Below are positions 43,275 to 51,604 of a DNA stretch of 64,000 nucleotides, piece by piece. The DNA comes from an uncultured Spirochaetia bacterium (GTDB lineage Bacteria > Spirochaetota > Spirochaetia > CAKZLE01): positions 44,339 through 108,338 of the forward strand of contig CAKZLE010000025.1 of the NCBI GenBank assembly GCA_937125225.1, in the 5' to 3' direction. The notes beneath the pieces are model-generated. The model searched no databases. It was not told the DNA's origin and saw only the letters and a list, made by a program, of their open reading frames with translations. Position 1 is the first letter of the stretch. Every line of letters begins with the position of its first letter. The position numbers and the translations under genes are program-made.

Positions 43275-44612
43275 ATGAGAACAGAGATAGATCGGAAGAC
43301 TATAGAGACCTTCCAGAAGGATTTCGCCTCTTCTGATAAGAACAGGATCGCTATGAATGCAGTAGTGAAGAACGGTATCAATGAAAGCTGCAATGTGATG
43401 AAATCGGATATTGTGAATACCTATAATTTCTCGATATCTCTCGAGGCAGGGAAGATCAAGAATCAGAATACTTCCGGCAGATGCTGGATGTTCGCAGCTC
43501 TCAATGTCATGAGACTTGAGGTTATGGAGCGGTTCAATCTGGAAGATATGGAACTCTCTCAGGCCTATCCCTTCTTCTGGGATAAACTTGAGAAGTCCAA
43601 CTACTTCCTGGAGAACATACTGGAAACCTTAGAAGAACCCCTAGAGGGAAGAGTTCTAAACTTTCTTCTTTCTGATCCTCTCTGTGATGGTGGACAGTGG
43701 GATATGTTCGTGAACCTCGTACGAAAGTATGGTGTCATCCCCAAGGAGGCGATGCCTGAGAGCAGGTCATCATCTCATCCAAAGGAGATGAACTTCCTTC
43801 TTACAGCCAAACTGAGAAACTTTGCCTGTGAGCTGAGATCTGCAAATGAGAGGGGGGAATCGTCAGAACAGATGAGAATTTTCAAAGAGCAGATGCTCAA
43901 TGAGATCTATAGGATGCTTTGCATCTCACTTGGAGAACCTCCTGAACACTTCACCTACGAGGTAAGAGACAAAGATGATAAGTTTATCCGAATAGAGGAT
44001 ATCACCCCACAGGAGTTCTATGAGAGGTATGTAGGAATGGATCTTGATGAATATGTGAGTATCATCAATGCTCCCACAGCAGATAAACCCTATGAGAGGA
44101 CCTTTACTGTCCAGTATCTTGGGAATATCAAGGGCAATAGACCTGTGAGATATCTGAACTTGAGATCTAGCGAACTCAAACGGGTAGCGATCGAACAGAT
44201 GAAGGATGGTGAGGTTGTCTGGTTCGGCTCTGATGTCAGCCATTTCACCAATAGAGTATCAGGGATTCTTGCCTTGGATGCCTTTGATTTTGATGGGCTC
44301 TTCTCAACCGGATTTCCTATGGATAAGGCTCAACGACTTGATTTCGGTCAGAGTTGCATGAATCATGCGATGGTATTGACTGGAGTGAATCTTGATGGTG
44401 AGGGGAACCCGAATCGCTGGAAGATTGAGAACAGCTGGGGCGAAGAGAAGGGTAATAAGGGCTTCTTTGTGATGAGCGATGACTGGTTCGATCAGTTCAC
44501 CTATCAAGTGGTGGTACAGAAGAGATATCTGACAGATGAACAGCTTGCTGCACTGGAGAGGGAACCGATCGTCCTGAAACCCTGGGATCCCATGGGTAGC
44601 TTGGCTTTATGA
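43275..44612 (+). CDS. pepC: C1-family aminopeptidase C (PepC / bleomycin hydrolase)
   Basis: A 445-residue papain-fold peptidase of the PepC/bleomycin hydrolase family. The catalytic Cys70 lies in NTSGRCWMFAALN, the His in MNHAMVLTGV (about 366) and the Asn in WKIENSWGEE (about 387); length matches the family. These hexameric cytosolic enzymes release N-terminal amino acids from peptides. It begins nine bases after the glycosidase gene with AGGAG upstream, so it belongs to the ABC system 3 operon, an unusual partner that may process peptide or glycopeptide moieties. A terminator follows. Confidence 0.93.
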   Translation: MRTEIDRKTIETFQKDFASSDKNRIAMNAVVKNGINESCNVMKSDIVNTYNFSISLEAGKIKNQNTSGRCWMFAALNVMRLEVMERFNLEDMELSQAYPFFWDKLEKSNYFLENILETLEEPLEGRVLNFLLSDPLCDGGQWDMFVNLVRKYGVIPKEAMPESRSSSHPKEMNFLLTAKLRNFACELRSANERGESSEQMRIFKEQMLNEIYRMLCISLGEPPEHFTYEVRDKDDKFIRIEDITPQEFYERYVGMDLDEYVSIINAPTADKPYERTFTVQYLGNIKGNRPVRYLNLRSSELKRVAIEQMKDGEVVWFGSDVSHFTNRVSGILALDAFDFDGLFSTGFPMDKAQRLDFGQSCMNHAMVLTGVNLDGEGNPNRWKIENSWGEEKGNKGFFVMSDDWFDQFTYQVVVQKRYLTDEQLAALEREPIVLKPWDPMGSLAL

Positions 44613-44682
44613 TATTTCTAGTAAGAGGCGTTCCTAAATCTTTTATAGGCTCCTCATCCCCGTACTAGAAAATATATATTCT

Positions 44683-44725
44683 GCTGGACTGGTAGCTTTC
44701 TTGGCTTTGTCCAGCTTTTCTGTTT
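44683..44725 (+). terminator. Terminator after the ABC system 3/pepC operon
   Basis: GCTGGAC (44683-44689) pairs with GTCCAGC (44709-44715) over a 19-base loop, followed by TTTTCTGTTT. Confidence 0.65.
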
Positions 44726-44768
44726 ACAAAAAGAACTGTAATAATTAAAGGGGTGGAGACGAATATTA

Positions 44769-44777
44769 TGGTATACT
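44769..44777 (+). promoter_or_regulatory. Extended -10 promoter immediately before the YesM-type kinase
   Basis: TGGTATACT is a good extended -10 element; transcription would start about seven bases later, at about 44784, only a few bases before the ATG at 44788. No Shine-Dalgarno sequence is seen, so the transcript may be leaderless. Confidence 0.45.
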
Positions 44778-44787
44778 TTTCTGCGGT

Positions 44788-46548
44788 ATGAGAAGATTAC
44801 GTTTCAAGACATTGTCGATACAGAACAAACTCTGGTTTCTCACCTCCATCCTCGTGATATTCACGATATTGAGCGTGACTGTTGTCGTCTCTTCGATCAC
44901 TACCAATTTTATTAATAATGAGGCCGAACGAGACCTGATAAAGAATATCGAACTCCTTTCAGAGAAGATCAACCTTGTCTTCAATGAGACGGCGATCTTC
45001 AGTAAGATGGCGATATCGAATAAAGAGGTACAGGACTTCTCTGTTCAGGAAAAGTCAGGCAGTTTTTCAGAGGAGCAGGATATTAGAAGGATCTTGACCA
45101 GTTTTGTCGTTCCTCGAACCTATATCGAGAAGATGCATCTATACCTAGAAGATTCAAAACTCTATTACAGCTCCAACTACTATCTAGAGACCAGCCCCCC
45201 CTTCAAAGATCAGATCAGCGAGATTGAGATGAATCTTCATCCTGGTCAGTCGGAACTCTGGGGTATGCCGTTCTACTCCACAGAACTTACCCAATATGTG
45301 TTTCCCTATTATCGTAAGATCTACTTCGGGAAGAGTGGGGTACAGCTGGGATTGATGGAATCCCTTGTCCCGGTAAGGCTCTTCATCTCCACTATCGACA
45401 ATTCAGTCCTCTCTGAGATCGGTAATCTCTACCTCATCGATGAGCAGGGTACGATCATCGTCCATAATGATAAAGATATGATCCTAGAGAAGGTGGAGAA
45501 TTCAAGACTTGAGTTCATTAAGGAGAATCTCAACTCCTCAGCAATCTTTGATCGTACGATCCTCTGCTCTACGAAAGTCGTACCCAAGACTGGTTGGATC
45601 ATCGTCAACGAGGTTCCACAATCTCTGATTCTGGGAGCTGCTCATAATATGAAACTGCGATTTTTCTTTATTGGTGTCATTGCTCTGATTTTTACGATCT
45701 TTCTCTCATTCAGACTTTCTTCACTCTTTACCAAGCCCCTGCGGGAGATGGAGAAATCAATCACTGCTATGGAGGATATAGAATCGAAGAAATACGTTCC
45801 TATCTATTCTATGGATGAGATAGGTATGCTTGGTAGGCAATATAACCATATGATTGACAGGCTCTCTCAATCAGCCGAACAGGGACGAAAGAAAGAGATT
45901 CAGATTAAAGAATATGAATTGGCACTACTTCAATCACAGATCAATCCTCATTTTCTCAATAATACCTTAGAGAATATCTGCGGTCTGATCGAGCTTGATA
46001 GGAGAGAGGATTCTATCTCTCTTATCGGTGATACTGCTGATTTCTATCGTTCGATCCTCTCAACCGATAACCTTATGATCACTCTGAGGCAGGAATTGAT
46101 CATTGCAGAACTCTTCGTCAAGATCCAGAATGTAAGATCTAATAACAGGATCGATTTCGAAGTTGATATTGCTGAGAAATATATGACTAAGCAGATCATT
46201 AAATTGACACTGCAACCTCTTATAGAGAATGCGATCCGCCATGGAATGGATTATAGCTGTGAGAAGTTGAAGGTCCTTGTTACGAGTTTCGAGAATGAGC
46301 AAGAGCTGATCCTCCGTATCAAGGATTCAGGGCTGGGTATGGATCGAGAAATAGTTGACAACATCTTGAAAAGAGAGCCGAAGACTATCGCAGGTAAGAC
46401 AAAACATGTTGGAGTATTTGCTACGAACCAGCGTCTGAAGCTCCATTTCGGGAATCAGTTCGGTTTGAAATATTTTTCAGAGAAGGGCAGGGGTACGATC
46501 GTTGAGATCCACCTTCCTCGGGAGGTTGAAGATGAAGAGGTTCGGTGA
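44788..46548 (+). CDS. YesM/LytS-type sensor histidine kinase
   Basis: A 586-residue membrane sensor. Helix 1 is at about 16-36, followed by an extracellular Cache-like domain (about 40-285), helix 2 at about 288-308, and a HAMP segment (LFTKPLREMEKSITAMEDIE). The His_kinase domain has its phospho-acceptor His in QSQINPHFLNNTLENI (about 388), and the ATPase domain has QPLIENAIRHGMD and RIKDSGLGMDREIV. It probably senses an extracellular sugar or a binding-protein complex and phosphorylates the next gene product. There is no ribosome site before this ATG, but the first helix needs this start. It overlaps the regulator gene by 17 bases. Confidence 0.93.
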   Translation: MRRLRFKTLSIQNKLWFLTSILVIFTILSVTVVVSSITTNFINNEAERDLIKNIELLSEKINLVFNETAIFSKMAISNKEVQDFSVQEKSGSFSEEQDIRRILTSFVVPRTYIEKMHLYLEDSKLYYSSNYYLETSPPFKDQISEIEMNLHPGQSELWGMPFYSTELTQYVFPYYRKIYFGKSGVQLGLMESLVPVRLFISTIDNSVLSEIGNLYLIDEQGTIIVHNDKDMILEKVENSRLEFIKENLNSSAIFDRTILCSTKVVPKTGWIIVNEVPQSLILGAAHNMKLRFFFIGVIALIFTIFLSFRLSSLFTKPLREMEKSITAMEDIESKKYVPIYSMDEIGMLGRQYNHMIDRLSQSAEQGRKKEIQIKEYELALLQSQINPHFLNNTLENICGLIELDRREDSISLIGDTADFYRSILSTDNLMITLRQELIIAELFVKIQNVRSNNRIDFEVDIAEKYMTKQIIKLTLQPLIENAIRHGMDYSCEKLKVLVTSFENEQELILRIKDSGLGMDREIVDNILKREPKTIAGKTKHVGVFATNQRLKLHFGNQFGLKYFSEKGRGTIVEIHLPREVEDEEVR

Positions 46549-47950
46549 AGGGTATAAAGTTCTCATAGCTGATGATGAACCGATCATATTGCAGAGACTC
46601 TCTTTGAATCTGAAAAGGGTGGGTTTTACTATTGTTGGTCTCGCAGAGACTGGAAAACAGGCTCTGAGAATGTTCGGAGAGATAAGACCCGATATCATCA
46701 TCTCAGATATCGCCATGCCTGTGTTAAGCGGTATAGAGCTTCTTGAGACTATACGTAGAGAAGATGCGAAGGTGAAATTCATCTTTCTAACAGGACATAG
46801 TGAATTCGATTATGCGATGTCTGCACTCAAACATGATGCCAGCGATTACCTGTTAAAACCTCTCGATTCCAATAAGCTCTTCGATGTGTTACTAAAAACC
46901 ATAAATAAGATCGATCATGAGGAGGAGCAGGAATCTTTGAAAAGAGAGAACGATATCCTCAGAGAAAGTTCTCTCCTCTATAAATTTTTCTCAGATGGGA
47001 ACATCTCCCCTGAGATGAAGGAGGAGACTCGATCATTGATCGAGAATCCTGATGGAATCAGGATATTGATGATCTATGGTAGGATCGATCAGATCGAGAC
47101 TCATGAGCCTATGTATCTGATGGAGAATGATAACTATCTCATGTTCTTCAAGAAGGGACGAAGAGATATCGAAAGTCTCTGTTCTCGTTCCTCCTATTCA
47201 GCACTTGGTAGACCCTGTAAGACCAGTGATGACCTGCGTGATTGCTATCGTTCTTTAAGAAGAACCCTGCTTAACAGGTTCTTCACCCCTGATAAGCGAT
47301 TCTATAAATATGAGTCAAATCAGGTTGTCTCTGTTGAGAAGATCCAGGCTCTTGATCACCAGAATCGAAAGCTGATCCAGAATGGTAAGATCAGGGAACT
47401 TATTGAGCTCATAGATATTGAGATCAAGGAGCTTACGACTCCTTCAAATCTTGAATACTATGTCTATCTGATCAAAGGCTTACTTCTAAGAGGTACTGAG
47501 AGGAACATGGGGCCTATCTCTATCAATCATTCTCCTATCTGGATTCTTGAGAGATTCTCTGCTATTGATAGCTTCAGTTCATGGTTGAAGACCCTGATCT
47601 CTACAATCTACTCATCCACTGGAGGGAAGTCTGATCTTGATCTTCCATCAAGAGTAAAACAGTATCTTGATGAGAACTATACCTCATCAGTAAGCCTTGA
47701 TACGATCGCTGTGAATGTGTTCGCACATCCTAATTACATCAGCAGTAAGTTCAAGGAGGAGATGGGCGTGACCGTCACCGAATATCTGTGTACATTACGC
47801 TTGGATAGGGCAAAAGAGCTTTTAACAACTACGAGTATGACCTGTAAGAAGATATCTTTGATCGTAGGGTTTCAGGACCAGTTCTATTTCTGTAAATGCT
47901 TCAAGAAACAATTCGGAGTGACACCTACATCGATTCAGAAGAAAAGATAA
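46532..47950 (+). CDS. YesN-type response regulator with AraC-family output domain
   Basis: A 472-residue regulator. The receiver domain (1-120) has VLIADDEPIILQR, phospho-acceptor Asp in DIIISDIAMPVLSG and Lys in DYLLKPLD. A middle region of about 250 residues has no recognised motif. The C-terminal AraC/XylS double helix-turn-helix (about 370-470) includes VSLDTIAVNVFAHPNYISSKF and KISLIVGFQDQFYFCKCFKK, and ends GVTPTSIQKKR. Such regulators activate neighbouring sugar ABC operons; system 3, immediately upstream, is the likely target. The ATG at 46532 is supported by GGGAGG upstream; an earlier in-frame ATG at 46502 lacks one. Confidence 0.93.
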   Translation: MKRFGEGYKVLIADDEPIILQRLSLNLKRVGFTIVGLAETGKQALRMFGEIRPDIIISDIAMPVLSGIELLETIRREDAKVKFIFLTGHSEFDYAMSALKHDASDYLLKPLDSNKLFDVLLKTINKIDHEEEQESLKRENDILRESSLLYKFFSDGNISPEMKEETRSLIENPDGIRILMIYGRIDQIETHEPMYLMENDNYLMFFKKGRRDIESLCSRSSYSALGRPCKTSDDLRDCYRSLRRTLLNRFFTPDKRFYKYESNQVVSVEKIQALDHQNRKLIQNGKIRELIELIDIEIKELTTPSNLEYYVYLIKGLLLRGTERNMGPISINHSPIWILERFSAIDSFSSWLKTLISTIYSSTGGKSDLDLPSRVKQYLDENYTSSVSLDTIAVNVFAHPNYISSKFKEEMGVTVTEYLCTLRLDRAKELLTTTSMTCKKISLIVGFQDQFYFCKCFKKQFGVTPTSIQKKR

Positions 47951-47965
47951 AAATCATTCTTTCCT

Positions 47966-48589
47966 CTAATGAACCAAACTCAAGATCCCCTGATAGCCAT
48001 AATACCCTGCAAATCCTATCAGAATGAGCCCCAATACCCTCATCGCTATGATATAGGCCTTGGGATGCTTGAATACCTTGCTCTTGGAGATGACTAGAGA
48101 AAGAACTACTCGAGAACCTATGAGAAGGGTATAGAAGCCGAAAAGGTACATTACTGAGGAGAGGGGATTCTCTGTCCAGGAGTCTACTACTGCTACTGAT
48201 CCAATCGTGAACCAGAAGACATAGACATTCGGATTGAGGAAGTTGGTGATGACTCCTTGCTTGAAGGAGTCAGGGCTCTTCATATCAGGACCGATATCAA
48301 GACCTTTGGTTCTGATACCCCTGATACCAAGTCTGGCAATGAAGAGAGCTCCCATGATGAATATACCGCCAAGATACTGTTCTCTGTTTGGTAGCCTACT
48401 GATGATGAGGATCGATACCAGCGCTATCGGCAGGTCTGTGATCAATGGAGCGAATGCGATCTTGATGCCCTCTTTTACACCATATTGTATCGTCTTAGAG
48501 ATCGAGAGGGTCATGACAGGTGAAGGACTGAGCCCAAGAGTGAGGCCTAAAACAATACCGGAAACGAGCATCTGAAATGGGGTAAGCAT
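47966..48589 (-). CDS. LysE/RhtB-family amino acid or metabolite exporter
   Basis: A 207-residue membrane protein with six hydrophobic helices. The first carries the LysE-family pattern GIVLGLTLGLSPSPVMTLSIS, and the central conserved segment is SFKQGVITNFLNPNVYVFWFTIG, corresponding to the GFLxNLxNPK motif. These proteins export amino acids or related metabolites. It lies behind the EPSP-synthase-like gene, with AGGAG nine bases before its ATG and a strong stem-loop between them, so it could be co-transcribed at reduced level. Confidence 0.88.
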   Translation of the reverse strand: MLTPFQMLVSGIVLGLTLGLSPSPVMTLSISKTIQYGVKEGIKIAFAPLITDLPIALVSILIISRLPNREQYLGGIFIMGALFIARLGIRGIRTKGLDIGPDMKSPDSFKQGVITNFLNPNVYVFWFTIGSVAVVDSWTENPLSSVMYLFGFYTLLIGSRVVLSLVISKSKVFKHPKAYIIAMRVLGLILIGFAGYYGYQGILSLVH

Positions 48590-48606
48590 GTAGGATATCT
48601 CCTGGG

Positions 48607-48635
48607 AAGACCTCTCCTGAAAATGGAGAGGTCTT
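48607..48635 (-). terminator. Stem-loop between the EPSP-synthase-like and LysE-family genes
   Basis: A perfect 11-bp stem AAGACCTCTCC/GGAGAGGTCTT (48607-48617 with 48625-48635), 7-base loop, no T run on the minus strand. It starts 13 bases after the upstream stop and ends just ahead of the LysE ribosome site (AGGAG), so it may also affect translation of that gene. Confidence 0.6.
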
Positions 48636-48648
48636 AAGATTAGAATTA

Positions 48649-49956
48649 TTATACCTCTTCGAGTCTGGTGATATCTGCTCCGATACCTTTCATTGTCTCA
48701 AAGAACGTAGGGAATGATACGCTGGCGAACTCGGCATGGTCGACTACAGTCGGGCCTTCAGCAATGAGAGCTGCGATAGTGGATGCCATCACGATCCGGT
48801 GATCATGATGCCCATCGATGAAAGTTCCCTTGAGTTCTGAATGGTAGATAGTGAGGGTGTTATGAGTCTCTTCGAACTTCCCACCCATCTTCTCGAGCTC
48901 TTTTCTGATGATAGCGGTCCGGTCAGTCTCTTTGTATCTGCTTGCTGAGACATTCTTCAAGATAGTCTTCCCTTCAGCTTTACATCCAAGGACTGCGAGA
49001 GCTGGAATAGCATCAGGGGTTCCAGAGCAATCGATCTCAATCCCGTGAAGAGGCTTTCCTCCTCTAATTGTGATACCACCTGCACCATTATTCCTGATCT
49101 CGACATCTGCACCCATACGTTTCAGGATATCGACATATGCCCGTTCACCCGCATAATCTTCTGTGTCCAGATTATGGAAAGTCACATCAGAGTCGGTGAT
49201 CGCAGCTGCGACAAGAGGATAACCTGAGGTTCCCCAGTCAGCTGGGATATGGAAATCTGTTGCTTTGAACTTCTGCCGACCGGTCACCTTGTAATCAAGA
49301 TAATCATCACTATGTTCAACAGTGATTCCAACCTGCTTGAGCATACCGAGTGTCATGTTGATATAAGGGATCTCAAGCATCTTATCATTGGTGATGGTGA
49401 TATGAGTATCCTCTTCTGCCATTGATCCTGCCACGAGAATGGGGGTTAACCACTGTGAATTGTAACCAGGCATTGAAGCTTCTCCACCTTTGAGTACTCC
49501 CTTTATGATCAGCGGTGCGAGACCGTTCCCTCTTGTCGAGGTAACCTCTGCACCGAGCATGTTGAGAGCATCTATCTGGGGGCCTGCAGGCCTATAACAG
49601 ATCTGATAATCACCGGTGATTATCGAGCAACCTTTTATGAGACTTGCTGCTGCTACTACCATATAGAAACCGGTTCCAGAGTTCTCTGCATCGAGAACAC
49701 TTCCAGGAACTGAGAGGTTTCCGCCGGATCCTTCGATGATCCACTCTTTAGGATTGGAAGTATCTATAGAAACGCCCATAGCTTCAAACATGCCGATAAT
49801 CGAAAAACTGTCGAGATTCAGCAATGGGTTATATACCCTTGTTTTGCCCTCAGCCAATGAACCGAGAATAATAGCACGAGCTGTACCTGATTTATTACCC
49901 GGAACACTGACATCTCCTTGCAGTGTTTGTGTATTACGAACTAAAAATTTCATCAT
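48649..49956 (-). CDS. EPSP synthase-family enolpyruvyl transferase with an altered PEP site
   Basis: A 435-residue protein of the AroA/MurA fold. AroA-type residues present: VPGNKSGTAR (Lys22, Ser23, Arg27), NSQWLTPIL (Gln), GTPDAIPALAV (catalytic Asp), RYKETDRTAI (Glu and Arg), DHRIVMAS (Arg) and VSFPTFFETM. The NSGTG motif, however, reads NSGTGFYMV, with Tyr98 where EPSP synthases have the PEP-binding Arg of N(A/S)GT-x-x-R. It may therefore act on a different acceptor or be impaired. No other shikimate genes are near; it diverges from a TAXI TRAP operon and shares LacI-type operators with it. Two consecutive ATGs start the gene. Confidence 0.82.
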   Translation of the reverse strand: MMKFLVRNTQTLQGDVSVPGNKSGTARAIILGSLAEGKTRVYNPLLNLDSFSIIGMFEAMGVSIDTSNPKEWIIEGSGGNLSVPGSVLDAENSGTGFYMVVAAASLIKGCSIITGDYQICYRPAGPQIDALNMLGAEVTSTRGNGLAPLIIKGVLKGGEASMPGYNSQWLTPILVAGSMAEEDTHITITNDKMLEIPYINMTLGMLKQVGITVEHSDDYLDYKVTGRQKFKATDFHIPADWGTSGYPLVAAAITDSDVTFHNLDTEDYAGERAYVDILKRMGADVEIRNNGAGGITIRGGKPLHGIEIDCSGTPDAIPALAVLGCKAEGKTILKNVSASRYKETDRTAIIRKELEKMGGKFEETHNTLTIYHSELKGTFIDGHHDHRIVMASTIAALIAEGPTVVDHAEFASVSFPTFFETMKGIGADITRLEEV

Positions 49957-49980
49957 TCATACCTTTGTGAATAGTTTATA

Positions 49981-49992
49981 GTAAATGTTTAC
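49981..49992. promoter_or_regulatory. LacI-type operator, aroA-like side
   Basis: GTAAATGTTTAC, a 12-base inverted repeat, lies 25 bases before the EPSP-synthase-like start. The same 21 bases around it recur at 50094-50114. A possible minus-strand promoter (TTGACA at 50028-50023 and TAAAGT near 50004-49999) places it at or just after the transcription start. Confidence 0.6.
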
Positions 49993-50060
49993 AGTTGCAC
50001 TTTACGACTGAAATGACTGATTTGTCAATAATAAACTATGTAATCTTAAAAAGAATATGA

Positions 50061-50088
50061 TTGACAGATGGAACTAATAGTGTATGAT
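50061..50088 (+). promoter_or_regulatory. Promoter of the TAXI TRAP operon
   Basis: TTGACA (50061-50066), 16 bases, TATGAT (50083-50088). The LacI-type operator at 50099 begins about ten bases after the -10 box. Confidence 0.65.
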
Positions 50089-50098
50089 AAGAATTATA

Positions 50099-50110
50099 GT
50101 AAATGTTTAC
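50099..50110. promoter_or_regulatory. LacI-type operator, TRAP side
   Basis: GTAAATGTTTAC again, embedded in a 21-base block identical to that at 49976-49996 and in the same orientation, just downstream of the plus-strand promoter. Confidence 0.65.
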
Positions 50111-50143
50111 AGTTTTACTATATTTAGAAATAGGAGTAGATAG

Positions 50144-51124
50144 ATGAAAAGAAGAATCATTTCAATCGTATGTGTTCTGGCGCTCGTTTGTACGTTCAGC
50201 TTCGCAGCAGGACAGCAAGAGGATGCTCAAACGATCTCAATAGCAACAGCAGGTACCTCAGGTGCTTTGTATCCCATGGGAGTTGCTTTAGCGGAAGTCC
50301 TTAATGCTAATGTAGATAATATGACTGCATCTGCAGAATCAAGCGGTGCATCATTAGAGAATATGAGAAACCTCATGCAGAGAAACGTAGAATGGGGAAT
50401 CAGCCAGAATGAGGTCGCTTATCTTGCTTATGCAGGAAAAGGCACCTATGAGGGGGCACAGTTCAGTGATCTCAGATCACTCTTCGGAACTCTCATCAGC
50501 TGGGTACAGATCTTTGTTCCTGCTGATAGTGATGTAGAGACACCAGCAGATTTTAAAGGATTGAGAATCGGGGTCGGACAGGCAGGAAGCGGTGGAGAAG
50601 CTGCAGCAAAGAAAGTCCTCGGCTATTATGGATTGGACTATGATTCAATCAGACCTGAATTCATCTCAGATGCTGAGATGGTCAATGCCCTCAAAGATGG
50701 TGTGATCGATGGATTCATCAGTACCCATCCACTGAAATCAGCAGCACTACTTGACCTCACAACTACTTTTGATGTAAAGATCATTCCTGTATTAGATGAG
50801 AACTTCTATACAGATTATCCCTACTACACAAAGAAGACTATACCTGCAGGGACCTACCGTGGTGTTGATTATCCTGTGACTACACCAACTTCTAGAATCG
50901 TTATGTATACCACAAAAGATGTATCGGTAGATGCGACCTATGAAGCTATGAAAGCTGTATGGGAGAATATGGATGCCTGGGTCAATGTACATGCAGCAGT
51001 AGCGAAATATACTAACTTAGAAGATGCCTGTATTAACCTCTCAGCACCTTTACATGCTGGGGCTGCAAAGTTCTATAGAGAACAGGGTGTGAATATTCCC
51101 GTAGAATATGAACCTGTTGACTAA
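50144..51124 (+). CDS. TAXI-family TRAP transporter substrate-binding protein
   Basis: A 326-residue binding protein with a signal peptide ending FSFAAGQQEDA. It has the TAXI signature TISIATAGTSGALYPMGVALAEVL, NVEWGISQNEVAYLAY, LRSLFGTLISWVQIFVP and FKGLRIGVGQAGSGGE. TAXI proteins commonly bind dicarboxylates or amino acids such as glutamate, but ligands are seldom known. It is the first gene of an operon with a DUF1850 lipoprotein, a fused permease and a LacI-type regulator. Confidence 0.93.
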   Translation: MKRRIISIVCVLALVCTFSFAAGQQEDAQTISIATAGTSGALYPMGVALAEVLNANVDNMTASAESSGASLENMRNLMQRNVEWGISQNEVAYLAYAGKGTYEGAQFSDLRSLFGTLISWVQIFVPADSDVETPADFKGLRIGVGQAGSGGEAAAKKVLGYYGLDYDSIRPEFISDAEMVNALKDGVIDGFISTHPLKSAALLDLTTTFDVKIIPVLDENFYTDYPYYTKKTIPAGTYRGVDYPVTTPTSRIVMYTTKDVSVDATYEAMKAVWENMDAWVNVHAAVAKYTNLEDACINLSAPLHAGAAKFYREQGVNIPVEYEPVD

Positions 51125-51593
51125 AAGATATCTACTGAAGCTGCTTATCCTTGCAGCTTCAGTGATCTGTCTGACCGGTTGTATCACGGGAAGATCTCTC
51201 GTGATAGAGAACCTCACTGAAGATGATGTACTGTTCTCAGAGCCGGTGGCACAGATAGATTATGTGATCTATCATTATACACAATCATATGATCGGGGTC
51301 TTATCACTGAATTCTTTTCAGTGACAGATGCCGGTCTTGTTCCGACAAAGATGATCTTCGATACCGATTCGTATGATTACCATGGAACACGGTATCCTCA
51401 AAGCATCGTTACTAAGAGCGATGATACCTATCTTGTAGAGATCAGTGAGACCTCGGCTTATCCTGAAATCGATTATCGAGTAGGATATACCATAGAGCAG
51501 CAGATGGAAATACATACCAGTGAAGGTATATACCATCTTACATTTCAGAATGCAGGTGATCCCGGGGATCACATATCAGTTAGACTACATTAG
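51108..51593 (+). CDS. DUF1850-type lipoprotein of a TAXI TRAP system
   Basis: A 161-residue lipoprotein: basic N-terminus, hydrophobic stretch, and lipobox LTGC at about Cys24. The mature part is a small beta-rich domain (SLVIENLTEDDVLFSEPV, then a YTQSYDRGLITEFF segment) fitting DUF1850 proteins that regularly sit between the TAXI binding protein and fused permease. Function is unknown; an accessory role in transport is inferred. It overlaps the binding-protein gene by 17 bases in another frame. Confidence 0.8.
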   Translation: MNLLTKRYLLKLLILAASVICLTGCITGRSLVIENLTEDDVLFSEPVAQIDYVIYHYTQSYDRGLITEFFSVTDAGLVPTKMIFDTDSYDYHGTRYPQSIVTKSDDTYLVEISETSAYPEIDYRVGYTIEQQMEIHTSEGIYHLTFQNAGDPGDHISVRLH

Positions 51594-51604
51594 GAGAATG
51601 CAAC

